Shown: positions 20,841-34,454 of the stretch, piece after piece
Position numbering within the stretch: position 1 is the stretch's first letter
Layout of the letters: the number at the start of each line of letters is the position of its first letter
DNA from: Caenorhabditis remanei
Taxonomy: Eukaryota > Nematoda > Chromadorea > Rhabditida > Rhabditidae
Length of the DNA stretch: 64,000 nt
Direction: 5' to 3'
Assembly: GCF_010183535.1 (NCBI RefSeq)
Contig: NC_071333.1
Coordinates: 14,320,587 to 14,384,586, forward strand
Program-made: the position numbers and the translations under genes
The notes under the pieces: generated by a model
The model's database searches: none
Told to the model about the DNA's origin: nothing
What the model saw: the letters and a program-made list of their open reading frames with translations, nothing else

Positions 20841-23275
20841 ATGAGTGAGGACTTCTTTTTTTTGTTGCTACTCCTATCTATCAAATCAATCAGTGAGTTG
20901 CCAAGTTACCTACAAAAAAGGAGATCGACCATGTTGTAGACTGCATTGATTGTGATCTCATTTTCCCATTATCTCAACTCCCAAATAATTGTACATCTAT
21001 GACTGGTGACATCGTGATTGATGGGAAGAATGCGACGACTCTTTTGGAGAATCATTTCCAGTTTCCTGTACGATTTCATGATCTTTCAATAAGAGAAAAG
21101 TAAAGAGAATTACAGATTTTGCAACAAAAATTCATGAAAATCGAAAATTGGACCGGATCAATTAAAATCATTCACACAGACTTCCAGAACTTGTCTTTCT
21201 TCAAATCTTTAGTATCTGTTAAAACTGATTTTCCAGGTTCTTCTTTTGGTGAGATTTCGTGACTTAAACTAAAAATAAGTTTTTTTTTTTCTAGACGAAG
21301 ATGACATTCATAACGAAATGAGATACGCAACGTTTTGGATAGAATCGAACCCCAATATTACAAGTCTTGGGATTCCAAGTTTGAAGCAGGTTACCGCTGA
21401 CGTGTTACCAACAATAAGAACAGTCTATGGGTAGGTAAATCTGCAAAAACAAAAAAGTTACAGAATGATTTACAGGTTTTATTTGAAAAATAACGCTGAA
21501 CTCTGTTTGTCGGATAGTGAATTTTGGATGTTGAGAAAAATGGAAAGGTCATTATTATTTGGGATGAAGATATGTGGAGCTGTTACAAGTTAGTTTTCGA
21601 TTACCAATTATTCTCATGTTTCTTGTTTTTTTAGAACAATATTGTTACCAAAGTCATTTCGACCACACCAATCTACCTCTTGGCTGTCAAATTCTTCTGA
21701 CGGGTATATGGTTAAATGAGATTAAAGTGAGTTTGCACCTGTTACCCCTATTATTTGAACTTCTCCATTTTTGCAACAGAATACTTCCGTCCAATCCTAT
21801 TTGAACCAAGCATTCGCTACGGTTGAAGAAGTACACGGCCCTATTGTAATTTTTAATACAGACTTAACCAACTTATCCTTCCCTCTCCTCCATACCATCC
21901 GAAACCAGTTTTACGACGGACAAAACGGTAACTAGTAATGGTTTAATAAATGTTAACGTGTAATGTTTAGACTGGCAAAGGCAAATTTTGAACATTCGTG
22001 GTAATGAATTTCTCACTTCTTTGGAATTCCCAAAACTTACAAATTGGAGTCATTACGGAAGTGAAGAACAGCTCACTAATTCGGGAAACAAAATCTGGAA
22101 TTACTCGGAACCAAATTGCCACTTGTTCCGTAGAATACCGTTTTTCTCTATCAAGGATCCACTAAGTTATTGCGGATTAGTACCAATTATAAACGATGGT
22201 GCACGGACGATGAGAGTTATAATCCAAGTTGCTGAGAAAATTGCGTCACTTGCTTTTAATTCTGTGTTTTGTATGTTCTTATGCATCAAGTTGTTCAAGT
22301 GCAAAATAACCACCAGTTTTTATCATTTGGCAATGATATCCTATATCTTCTTGACTATAGTAGAATGTCTCTTTGTCAACTTGGATTTTGTTTTTGTAAG
22401 ATTAACTTAAACTTTGAAGAAGCCAGATCAAAATTACAGATATTCAATGACAACAATTTTGCAATTCCTGTAGGGTTACGGTCCATATTTCTCTACAGGG
22501 ATCAGAAACTTTTCAACCTAATTTCCAATGTATTGTACACCAACCGTTTAGTTTTGCTGCTCAGTTGTACACTATACCGTCCTATGCACCTTATGAGATT
22601 TGGAAACTGGAAAAAATTTGCACTTGGAAGCTCAGTCGTGGTATTTTTCGTTGCGAATATTTCGAATATTTTTGTAATTGAATTTGAGGTCAGTTTCTGT
22701 CTGAAAAATCAAAAATTTATAGATATTTTACAGAAATATAAGTTGACGTTTGCGATGTTTCCATTGAGTGTTTTATTATTCCTCTTCTCTTTCATCAGTA
22801 ATGCTTGCGTGTGTGGTGCTATGTCGCAAATACCAGAACCATTTAAGAATGAAAGGGCACCTCAAAATCTAACATCACTCAGTTTGTTTCTCCAGGTAAA
22901 CATCGTGTAAGTAGTCTCTATAAAATATTTTCACAATTTAGGCGTTGTTCATTCTGATTGTCGGTTTATTTTCCGAAGGTCTCAACCATATGTTTTCATC
23001 TTCTCCAGCATTGGTCCAACAAGTCCGCGACTTTGATTATTTTTTCTATTTTGTGAGTTTTGAAAAGATGAATTGTTCAAAATTTAGTATGTTTTCAGTG
23101 GGGCAGCATAATCATGAGATGGCATTACGCTATAATTCTATTAATTCAAACGTTTGTTCTTTGGTTGTGTACGAGCTTTAATACTGTTTTTTTGATTTTT
23201 AGAGCATTCATTTCTCACACGTTCGTCATGTTCTCAGTTGACGATATTCCTACACCAAAGCATGTTTCACCCTGA
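20841..23275 (+). CDS. L-domain-like ectodomain joined to a seven-helix membrane region
   Basis: Eleven exons (20921-21067, 21116-21248, 21295-21430, 21476-21588, 21635-21726, 21780-21927, 21971-22395, 22440-22688, 22734-22895, 22942-23052, 23099-23275) form a continuous 630-codon frame. The extracellular part has repeated units such as CIDCDLIFPLSQLPNNCTSM and NPNITSLGIPSL, plus spaced cysteines, as in insulin/EGF-receptor L domains (the large nematode irld family). The second half has about seven hydrophobic helices, for example IASLAFNSVFCMFLCIKLF, YIFLTIVECLFVNLDFVF, ALGSSVVVFFVANISNIFVI and YAIILLIQTFVLWLC. A signal-peptide-like start (MSEDFFFLLLLLSIKSIS) at 20841 lies one base out of frame with the first L-domain exon, and no plausible intron fixes it. 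The gene may carry a frameshift, or its start is elsewhere. Ligand and signalling are unknown. Confidence 0.78.
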
Positions 23276-23713
23276 AATTTTAATCAATTTTTCATATATT
23301 TTGAGAAGTCATGTTTTATTGTAACAATAAACACTAACAATAATGATCAGAGGCAAAATTGGGATTCAGAGGAATTGTTTGTGGGCGGGAGGTTGTGGTT
23401 TTTTACTAGAGATCAAAATACTAGGAGAAGAGAGAGAGAGTGAGAGGGCGTTAAGAGAAAGCTTTTGAGAAAAAGAGTATCTAGTTCATACAACACGTGG
23501 TCAATTGTGTTAGTCAGGGCACATGTGTTATCCACAATATCTAACAAAGAATCTGAGTGAAATAAGAGACCTGAAAGTTTACAAGAAGAGGTTTTTGGGG
23601 GATGGTCGGCAGTTAACCGGATTTAAGGCAACAGTTATAAGTCACAGGAACAGATGAGGCGAGAGGTTGAAAGTGAAGTGAAGAGATTGGTCCGTTTTGT
23701 CATTTGATACAAA

Positions 23714-26155
23714 TTACAAAAATGTGTTGCTGATGGTAGCGAAGAAGGAGAAGTAGAAGATGGAGACCAGGAGACTCCAGCGGTGGATTTGAGGGTACGT
23801 GGCAAGGCAGAACCTGGAAATTTAAATGTTTCTAATGAAACCAGAACTGTATTCGTCTTATGCCACCAAAATTCTAAGCACCATTTCTTAAAAACTTACA
23901 ATGCAAATCCAGACAACTGAACCATCCACGCGAAATAATAGGTCTTTGGGTAGGTCTTGTACCATCTCATCTTCTCGTTTCGTTTTCTGAAGTAGAAGTA
24001 GAGGGCACACAGTACCCAAATTCCAATCAGGAGATAGCTGAGAGCCACGGCAGCGCTGAAAAATGTTAACATGAGATTCTTCTTGTTAAGATTTTGACCA
24101 ATTTGAAATGTGTTCCCTTCGGAAACTTTAATATCCTGTTTTCCACCAGTGACTAGTTGAAATATCTCAACACAAAACAAGGAAACAATCAGATTAGTTC
24201 AACATGATCTGAGACGGTATTATGTTTTCATTTCCAAATGTGAATTCTCAATTTCAAAAATTTTCTAACTACAAAGAACCGAGAAGTGACCGGAAATCTT
24301 CTGTTATTTCTACAACCCTATAATTTTTCCATCAATAATCACGTTTTTTCCACTTTCTTCCCTTTCTGAGAGATTCTGAGAGCGCGTGGAGAGCAAAACC
24401 TTCTCGGTTTCTAGAAAGCTCTCTATTGCGCAAAGATTATGGTGTCGATTTCTATTTACACAGTTGGAGTTCATGAAAATTTCTTCTTTTCCCAAGTTGA
24501 TCTTCACACTGTCTTCAAATTTGATAATTGATAGTTTCAAAAAACCAAAGTTTTCTTCTTTTTGATGTCGACCGCCATGGGGGCCAGATTCAATAAGCCT
24601 CAATTATTTTTTCAGCGCTCCACGCCCACACACGCATTGTTCTAGTCCCTCCCTTCCCCTTGCATCAAAACATTTCTCATCATTTTTCAGATTCATTCGA
24701 TTTGATCTGTGTCCAATTTTCTATAAACACTCCGCTCCCAAAAACTTATTTCGCAATAGTTTGTAAACCTGAGAACGTCTCGAGTTTTGTGATTTCTTGT
24801 ACCCACTAGTCATCAGTTTTTACTATTTTTATTGTAAACTTTTGAGAGTAATTTCGTAATACTCACTGGTTTATCCTTGCCGGCCACATTATATCAAATG
24901 GTAGTCCGAAGGTGCGATTGGTGAAGTAGAGAACGATTAGCCATAGTCCGATGACAATCTGAAACACTTTCTTGTTATGATACAGTTTATTTCTGATCCT
25001 GGTGACCAACCGAATTCTCCGCATTCTGCCTGGCGTCGTCCTGTCGATAGTCGACCACTTGTTCCTCTATCGAAATGATTGGTTTTTTTCGGGCACTGAA
25101 ATGAAAAAAGATGATAAAGACTCAGTTCGGTTGCAATTGTTTTGTGTAATGTTTTGTGAGGAAGTAGGTTGGGGGACCCAATGTTGGCGGAAATAAAATG
25201 AAAAACGAGAGAAATAGAGAATGGAGAAAAAAACAGGTGAGGTTTCTTTGACCCAGTCAATCCACCAATTCTTCTTTTCTTCATTTTTGTTCTCATTATT
25301 TTCCTATTTGTTTTGTGTCGACCCTGGGCCTGCCAAAAGTTTTCTGTTGAACATTTTTTTGGTGTGCTTTTGCGGGTTTTTCTATAAAAACAGTGTTTGA
25401 TTCTTGATTCTGTTCTATTTTTCTTATTTTCTATCTCAGCGAAAGTTTCCCAGCATCTCTCTTTCGAATCATTTCGATTAAAACATTATTTTCCACCTAC
25501 ACAAGCTTTTTCCTTGTTTCTGTTGATTGAATTTTCGAGAAAACTGTAAAGTGTCACCTCAACACTTTCGAGAGATTATTTTTTCTTTTCCTTTATCGTT
25601 TTTCTCCGTCTCTATCAAAGAAAAACATGTTTTTTGCTTTGAATTCGTACGTACAGGTGCGAAGTCGCGACAAGTGGGAGGCGAGGGTGTACTTTTATTG
25701 ATTTTTCGAAAGCCGGGCTTTCACCTTTCGGCAACATGTGTTTCAAAGATTCAACAGAAAAAGAGAAAAAGAGAAAGTTCAAATTTTCGAGTGGTTGTTT
25801 GAATATTTGAGTGGATATTTGTAAATTTCAAATAAAAAAGGTAAGACGCAAACCTTGTTTGCATGCGGGCTCGATGTCGATTCCGATTTCGCTGCTTTCC
25901 TTTTGGTCGTACTTCGATACCGGAGTCCTGAAAAGTAGAATCTTTTGTTGGTGGGTAAAAGCAGAAAAGTTTTCTCAAACATTCGAAACAACACTCAAAC
26001 GAATAAAAAGTACACAATGCTCGGCGGCACAGACTTGCGGCAAAAGCAATATGAAAACTAATCCGCTGGTAGTAAGAAGTAATGAAACAGAAACTAAAAC
26101 AAACCTTGCTATCCTTTGTGCATCCCGTCCCCAATCTCTCTCGGAATGGAGGCAT
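23714..26155 (-). CDS. Uncharacterised four-helix membrane protein
   Basis: Six exons (26105-26155, 25854-25927, 25011-25095, 24867-24958, 23900-24055, 23714-23813) join to 185 residues. The first about 70 residues are hydrophilic and very basic (KGKQRNRNRHRARMQ), without a signal peptide. Four hydrophobic helices follow: IVIGLWLIVLYF, AVALSYLLIGIWVLCALYFY, YYFAWMVQLSGFALFCLA and LLVSIFYFSFFATI. The ATG follows a GCTTACAG acceptor by ten bases. Introns 2 and 4 are long (about 0.75 and 0.81 kb). The topology suggests a tetraspan protein with a cytosolic N-terminus. I do not recognise the family. Confidence 0.78.
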
Positions 26156-29100
26156 TCCCAATGCCCCTGTAAGCGAAACCATCTTGAACAAATAAAAATG
26201 TACTGGTGTTAAAAAGAGGAGGAGAATAGGAATAATAGAAAGTGGCGGAGAAGATTAAAAGTGTTTCGAGAGAGGAAGAAAAAATAAATAAACATGGAAT
26301 AAAAACCATCCGATGCGAGAAGCTAGGAGTTTTTTCCTCCTTTTTTGCTTTTGGCATGAGAAAAAATTTGAAAACCGATATTTGCTTTTCTATTTCTTTT
26401 TTCTCTCTTTTTCCTTGATTTCTTCTTTTTTTGCTATCGGTGGGGGGAGTAGAAAAAGAAAAAAAACAGAATGAGTGGTGGTGGCGGGAGAAGTCACAGA
26501 GATACGGGAAAAATAGCTGAGAGAAGAAGGAAAAAAACTACGGAACAAACACATTTTTCACTGACGAAAACATGCTGAGAGGGGTCATAAACTCAAATGT
26601 TGTTTTCTGTTTTTTTCAAACTTTCTATTTTCTCAACTACTTTGGTGCAATTCGGTTTTATTCCAATTCAAATACATGTGGAAATTCAAATGTGCGTTCG
26701 AATTCGAAAACGAAAGTGTGTGTATGTATTAGAGTGCGTATGAAATCGTGTGGGTGAAAGAGAGGAGGTCGTTTCACCCTCGACTCGCGTGTTTACTAAT
26801 TGCGAGCGGGAAGGGCACATCGCACAGATGGTGGCCTCTCATTGTCGTTGAGGGGTGCGTTGAATGGTGCAAACACCGGCACGCAGTAATGCAGACGAAA
26901 ATTTGATGTATGGACTTTTTTAATGGGGTTTATCGCATATGTTGCATTACTTTGCAACTTTTTGCAACACTTCCGAACTGATTTTCTAAATATTTAATTC
27001 GATTTTTATATTATAAGACTAAATTTATAAAATATTTATTGGTTTATTAGATTATTTAATCGCTAATTAGCAGAAAAAATATTTTTAGTTTTCAATTAGC
27101 TAACAATTATTCGCATTCTTTGTTGGAAAATTGGAAAGTCGACACATTTCTATTTTCTCTGATCTAATAACTATTTTTGTGTACGTGTGGAGATTTGTAT
27201 TCGACCGAAAAACAATCTTTGTGGCCTGCCATCAATTTAACGCAATTTTTTATTGTTCGATTATCACGCCATTGAGTTAACATTTAGGTATATGTTTTAA
27301 AATTGTTTTTGGAGTTTTTGTCTATTCAAACCAAAAATTAATAAAAATGAAAGAAACTAACCTCAAAATTTGAATAGAAATAGGTACAAACGCTGAATTG
27401 CATTGGTTTGAAGAACAAAAATGCAACAAAATGGCAGTTGAATGGCTAGGCAATCGATGTAATTAGATTGAAATGATGGGAATGGGGAGAGGCAGCCAAA
27501 AAAAGAATCGGCGAGAAATCCTGCCGCGAAGATAATCTTCTTGGGCGTTTTTTGCGCAAATTTTATACCCTACCAGTGCCTTTTTTGCATCTTATTTCCG
27601 CTTTATGAGTTTTGTGAATACGAATAACTTTTAATTCTTTCGAATTAGTGAACCAAAAATTGAATGGACTTCACCTTGAAACCAAAATCGGTTTAGTAGT
27701 TGATTTTTAGCTCATGACTCAAATTTGGTAATTCCCGCGACATGTGACATAATTCTGTGAGAACGCTTAATTGAATTACCTTCTCGTAGAACATTTCTGA
27801 TCATTTATTCTTGTTTTTCATCTTTATCACAAACCCTCCCACGTCCTGGATGAACTTGAAAAATAAGCATAGAGACTCACATCATCCAACTCGTTTCACC
27901 TGTCATGATGACAGATATGAGTAGGCTTAAAAGGAGTTGAGCACCCCTTACTCCGCCAAAAGGAACCAAATAAAAATCAGTTTGGTGTTCTTCCAACCAG
28001 AAGCTGATTTGTCTTCGCGCACTCACTTTTTTTGCCATCCGTCTCCTGTCTGCCAAATAGAAGAAGAGGAAAAAAAGAGAAAAGCAACCTACGTCAATCC
28101 GTTGGCTTTTCTAAGAAGTGAAGCATAATACAACTATTCCTTCCCTTTTCTTTCATTTTGTACGCTCGATTTGATTTTTGTTCCTCGTTCCAATAGTTTT
28201 TCCCGATCTGATCAAGGTCTTCACAAGATGGCGTGTGTTCGAACAGCTTATCAGCTTTTCACTTTTTTCAAAAATCCTTCAAAAGAGATCAGACTGATTT
28301 TTGCTTTTCAATGTCATCATTGACAAAAGTCTACACTCCCCTCTGCGGTCAAGAAAGTAAATTTTCTTGGCAGAAGTCACGTCGCCATCATTAAGGTTCA
28401 TAGATATTCTTTTTTCGGTGATCATCTTTCTGAATACCAGAGTAGATATCCATCCTGGTGGGAACCAGTTCAATGCTTGGTTTTTAGGGTAGTTCTCATC
28501 TGATTTGCGTCACAGAGCTGTCAAGCAGGTGAATTCAATGAACTAATTATTGTTCTGAAGAAAAAATCTGATAAAAACTTTGAATTTTTCAACTGCAACT
28601 ATCAAAACAAACAAACTTCCTCAATTTAATAGCTCTTTCGCTTCGTCTGGTTGTCATCAAAGTGTGTGGGTAGAACTTTAAAAACTCTTATTTTCTTCTG
28701 TTTCACACCCACACCCATTATGGCATCGACGGTGCCAAAATGTCATACATACACAAACAAAACTAATATTTCCGGTGGCTTCTTCTTTTATTCTTCTTCT
28801 TCTTCTCCTCTTTTTAATAATTTTTTGTCTCTTCACACCCGTTTTTCTCCCGGTAAGTGCAATAACATTTTTTCGTGTTCTATTTCTGTGCTGCCTGTTG
28901 ATGTTGCTGCTTTTGTGGGTTATGCTTGTCTCCTATCGTTTTGCTTCGTCCAACCATCAAAACTTTTTTTTGGGTTTTCTTATCAATTTTTGTAGAGAAA
29001 CTGGAGTTTGTTCTCTTTTCCCACTCTGCATCGAAAGGAAATACTCATACCCCGAGGAAGGTTGTAATTAAAAGCGGCAAAAACCTTTTTCCTTCCACTT

Positions 29101-32100
29101 TTCCGCTATGTTTCGTATTTTGTGCCATGAAATTTTTGCGAGAGAAGCGCGAAAACATTCAAGGATTCTTTTCTTTTACTTTAGCTTAAATGAGTGTACT
29201 TTGAACAACTGATTCTCGAGTAAGACCCTTATCGAATTGTGCTCAATGATCTAGCTCAACATCTCCACCCACCCAGACTCATCTTCTGCATTTAGATTCT
29301 GGATTCTCTTCTAATTTGGTTTTAGAACTAATTCCTAATTTTATCTTTTTTATGGATTCTCTAGAATTTGAGGTCAATCTTTGTTAGATACAACTCCATC
29401 TTTCTAACAAATCAGAAATCATTCATAACTCCGGCATAAAGTACGCTTTGAAAGAATTAATGCTCTGAATTGAGTTTAATTCTGAACCAATCGGAACACT
29501 ATCACATCACTCCGTGTTTTAATTTCAGTTTCATGATATTATGCTAACGGTTTTTGATATTTAATTCTAAAGCTTCCTTCTCTTTCTCTCTCTGTTTCTT
29601 GCTCAAATCCTGAACTTCCCGTCTAGACACTCCGTTCATTCACCATCTTCCATTTTTTGACCTCCGCATCTCAATGCACACTCTCTACCACTTCCGAGTT
29701 TTATTAAAAAATGATGAGCTTCCACAAGGTAAAAACAGAGAAGCAGGAAATATTAATTCAGAGTAATCCCCTCGTTCAATATTCATTCTTTTAACCAACT
29801 AACAAGATTGATCATTCATATTCATCTTCGTGTTCCTCTTGATTTCTTTTTCGTCTTACTTGCGTCAAGAAAGTAAACGAAAAATAAAGAGATGAGATGA
29901 GAAACAGAATGAGGAAAGGAAAATAAAAAATGAGAAGGAAAAAAGGAATGTTGAATAAGAAAAAAAGGAGAAAAAAGTGTACATGTTCAATCGACCCCCA
30001 TCTTTTTTCTCTCCATTTTTTACTTGCGCCTTTCATTCAATGTGTCTTTGCTTTTGCCTGCTTCTGTGTCTGTCAGGACTCTCACAGATCCCTCGGACCT
30101 CTTCTCCGGACCTTTTTCTCTCTAAAAATAACTGAGAGACCTTTGAGATGAAGATTTCTGTAGATGGGTCCCCGCCATCGCGAGACGTCTGCCACACACT
30201 CATGTCCTTTCCACGCCTTGTCTATCCGTACAGCTATCCAAACAGATACACTCACTCTCCATTTCTCCTTTTTTCACAAATTATCGCTCTCGAGCTCTTG
30301 ATTCTCTTGATTTCGGTTCACAGCTGTCACGATGTCCGATTTCAAGAGAGAGAGTACTAATTTTCTCTTGGCTCACGCCTATTCCCTCTGAATTACTGGT
30401 TTAGGGATTTCTTCAAGAAGTTGTCAAACTAGATTATGCTTCTTAAGTTGTGTATTATACTCTCATTCAGAAGAGAAAACATCTTCAGCTAGGGAAGCAC
30501 AAAAGATAGGCCCGAAACGGAAGACGGAGCAATTTTGTTCGCTAGATTCCAGATGAGGCTTATTATCTAAAGAATTCTGCACGCATGCACTTCCCGAGTA
30601 GCTTTTGTAAAGCTGACATATCAAATTGAGCCTGCTGACTTTTTGAACGAATGTTACCAATTCGGCTAGCAGGTGATTCTCACTAATTGTTATTCACTTT
30701 GTCTGGAAAATGCTAATGTGCCAGTGCCAAAAATTCAAATTTGCTATTTTCTCGTTATTTATAAATTAGAACTTACCAAAAAATATCTGGATTCCAACTA
30801 GTCCCCTCTAGCAGAGGACATCTAAGATTCGTGCTTGATTTCAAACATGATGCTCCCACTCATTGCATATTCTGGTGCACGAACCCATTGACAAAACGGA
30901 AGTTGTCAAAAAAAAGAAGTGCATTTCCGGCAGCTTACTTTATGACTCTGTGATCGATGACGCAATAAAAATCCTCTTTGTTGCAAGCGACATCCCACTC
31001 ATCGTCATCACAGTTTTCACAGAAGACATAGATTTTTTTTCGAACATTGCTCCTACTTTCAATCCGGCATTAAATAAGAGATTTGACCAAAAAGTGTTTA
31101 TTTTTCAATCTTTAAAAATTTTAAGCAAAATTTCTGGTTTCCAGTTCAAAAATCTCCCTTTCCCTATTTTGTCCTAAGGAAAGTGCCACCAAACAAAAAC
31201 ACATCTTTTATTCACCCCCGTTCTTTTCACTTCGTTTTTTTTCTTGGGAAAACGGGTTCCGGAAATTGAAGAAAAAGAGTGCACCTCGAGAAGAAATAAA
31301 TCCGTCTTTGAAGCGCTCGTTCTTCTATAGGCTCGCCTACCAAACAAAGCCACGTCTCATACTGGAAAAGAAAAATGGTGTTTGAAAACCTAACAGCTTC
31401 TTGGTCACCAGCCCTATTATTAGTCAGCTAGCTTCGCTTTTCTTCTCTTTTTTATTCGGCGTCTTTCAGTCTATTAGTTGTTTTTCTGACAACTAGACTA
31501 GGGAAATTATTTAGAAAATCTTACTGTAGACAAGTGCGAAAACAGAACATATCTTAGTATATCTAACTACATAATCTCTACGCTGCCAACATCTGGTCCT
31601 AAAATTTTAATCACACTTGTGTTGCACAAGATATCATATTACAAAATTTTATAATTAAAGTTGTTCCGCAAGATTGATCGTTATCTAGTCATCTCTGTCT
31701 ACCTTCTGTCGTAATCATTTCTATTCACGCTTCAAAAGTTTCATATGGGCTGGTAAGTAAAATATTCTGATTTCTTTTATCAAAAATAGATTCTTCCCTC
31801 ACTTCCGTCTGATTTAACCGTAGTCTGAAGAATTTCAGAGCCTCGGCTGTACGACTTATGACTTAGACTACTTTGCCCAGAGCTCTAAATCATAAATTTT
31901 TTGGCGGTTTTCATCTTGTCTTATCTGCCATGATTTATGTTGTAATCTGGATATATTCGAAGTATATCGACATAAAACTTTCGTTTTTTTTTTCTTATCA
32001 AATCCTACTCTCATTTCACTATTCATTACAATCATACAAATTCTCTCTGATTTTTCTTTCGTTTTCTCAAATTTCACTTAGTTTTTTTTCATGAATTGTC

Positions 32101-34454
32101 ATCGTTTTTTATGTTGCGCATTTTGTAAAGTCTGTGTCAAAGGTATTCTAGTGACTCATCAATCTCAACTCGCGCAGACACCCAAAAAATATTATGAGAA
32201 TGTGTGGAGAGAGAGAGAGGTGGAGTAAAAGTACTACAGACACAATACAATACGCACATACAATACCTATCCATAAATGGAAAGAAAGGTATATATAGAT
32301 AGATTGAGAGGGGGTGAGACAGAGAGAGGTGAACAGAAAGTAACATTGCAAAATGGGCAAAAGAAAGTGATCGAGAGAAAGAGAGAATAAAAGAGGGACC
32401 GGGGTGTACTGCGTAACTTTTGCCGTCGTTTCTTATCACTTGTTTACGTACACAGTGCCCCCCCTCCGACAAGACCAACATTTTTTGAACAGACACCACC
32501 AATTTTGAAGGTGCGCACAGTAAGGAAGACACACTTTTTATTTGAAACCTATACCCAGATACCCAGAGAAGAAATCAAAAACGCACAGTTTCGTTTTTCA
32601 TTAAGACTCATGCCTGTTTTGCGTCTTATCACTTGGGTTCTGCAATTCTACCGAATTAGCGTGTTCAGCAATATTGGAAATGAAATGAAACCATTTGATT
32701 TTCAATTAGTCTCCTGATTTTTTCCACAGCAAAAACCTCACTGCAGAATACCCCCTGTGTGAGTAGACGTGTACTATCAGGGAACGGTTCTTTCGCAATA
32801 TGATTACTCCCTATCAAAAAATTTGACCATCAATAGTTACGTACAAAAAATTTCTTCCAATGTGTGGTCTTTCAATTTCGCAACTTTTCATGACAAACCT
32901 ATGTTTGGTAACCGGCTGCACAGTTTCGTTCGATCGGATCTCCCTCTTTCCCTCTCTTTGAATATTCTCCTATCCTTTCCCTCGTTTATCTTTTTTCCCT
33001 CCCTTTCTCGGGTCTATCCTACCACTCCCAACTTGACTAAAACTATAAATTTCAATCGTTCGGCACTTCCTTTCATCGTCTCTCTCTCTTTTCATCCCAA
33101 TTTCTTCAATTCCAACGCCATTTTCTCCTCAATAACAATAAATCAAGCCCCACTCCGTTCTCTACAAACTTTATTAGCAGTTTTTGGAGTGAAATTGAGT
33201 AAAGTGAAATAGAAAAAAGTGGACGATAAAAAAAGGGAATGAATGGTTCGGTTGGCAAAAAAGAAAGTGAGAAGTAACGAGAGGGCGGAATGAGAAATGA
33301 GCAATTTGAATTTGAAATGGGGACCAAACTTTTTTTTTCCATACTGAACTTGGAATTGAAAATGAGAGAAAGTTTAGTGCCCGTTTTCATAGCGGCTCTC
33401 CGCTCGCCACAAAAGTTAATCGCTCCGACAAACTCTTTCTTTCTTCGTTTCATGAGATGGGAATCTAAGCTCAGTTCGGCTATATGGGTTTTGTCCCGAC
33501 CCCTACAGTATGACATAGTCATAGCTCGCATGTATTCAAACATATGTGTGGCGCAATCATGCACCTATTACTCAACATCTTAGTAATAACTTCTCGCGGA
33601 ACCATGACTTCTTAGTTTCGAAATCATGAAGAAGCTATGTTTAATGATTCACACTCTTTGTTTCTAAATGACTCAACTATTCATGGCCTTCTCACTCCTC
33701 CCAGCTCCGTTTTCTCAACTTTCCGTACAACACAACATCCCATAAAAATTCATGTGCTCCTCTCCTAGGTTACTTAGTCGACCCCTACCGACAACAGGCC
33801 CCGAAACCATAAACGTTTTGTCTTCAGACGGTGTTGCAGCAGCACCTGATGGTTGTGCCACCCGGCAACCAGCTCGTCGTCTAGTTTTTCACATTAAATT
33901 TCACTCGATTGAAAATGGGGCCCCCGTCTATCTTTCTGTTTCCTACTGCCCAAATTGCCTTCGCTCTTCTCTTATTTTCCTAGCTTTTCTCTTTTTTTTT
34001 CTCTCTCTCTTCCCCTTTTCTCTCTTTATTCCTATTTTTCAACTCCACGCCTGCCTTTTTTCTACAAAATTTCGTACTCTCATTCATCACATCTTCGGGT
34101 GAATGGGCTCAAAAGGTCGTGGGTGCTACCAAAAAAGGAATGGATCTTCTTGCCCAAAAACTTAATTAAAACGTTCGAGATTGATGTAAAAATGGCGTGA
34201 AAGAAAGCCGGAGGAGCCACCAACTACCATCCAATTTACATTCAAATTGACAAAGATAGACACCCCGCAATTTTTCTTTTTTTCTCAATTCGGACTACTG
34301 TAGGAATAAAAGCCACCCACCGTTTCTTGCTCTCGACTCCGCCTCTTTCATCCTCTTCACATCCTCATTTTGTTCTTTCAGACGATCGGTGGTCGGTGAA
34401 TCCTGAAAATTTATGTAGATCGGATACAGACCGGGTCCCTCACAATCTTACGTC
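26156..34454. other. 8.3-kb non-coding interval upstream of sek-1
   Basis: No exon series was found on either strand. The content is AT-rich DNA with polypyrimidine/polypurine tracts (around 28780-28820, 32205-32400 with GA runs, and 33955-34040 with CT runs). Short frames rich in Phe/Leu/Ser come from these tracts. Given the gene density elsewhere, this may hold sek-1 regulatory sequence or a non-coding RNA, but nothing specific is visible. Confidence 0.5.

Noticed and set aside
28651..29189. Plus-strand Leu/Phe-rich frames resembling membrane helices
   Set aside because: They arise from pyrimidine-rich low-complexity DNA; no splice-joined continuation and overlapping frames in all phases.
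32137..32532. 131-residue minus-strand frame with His/Ser/Leu runs
   Set aside because: It overlaps GA-repeat DNA and contains several nested open frames typical of low complexity.
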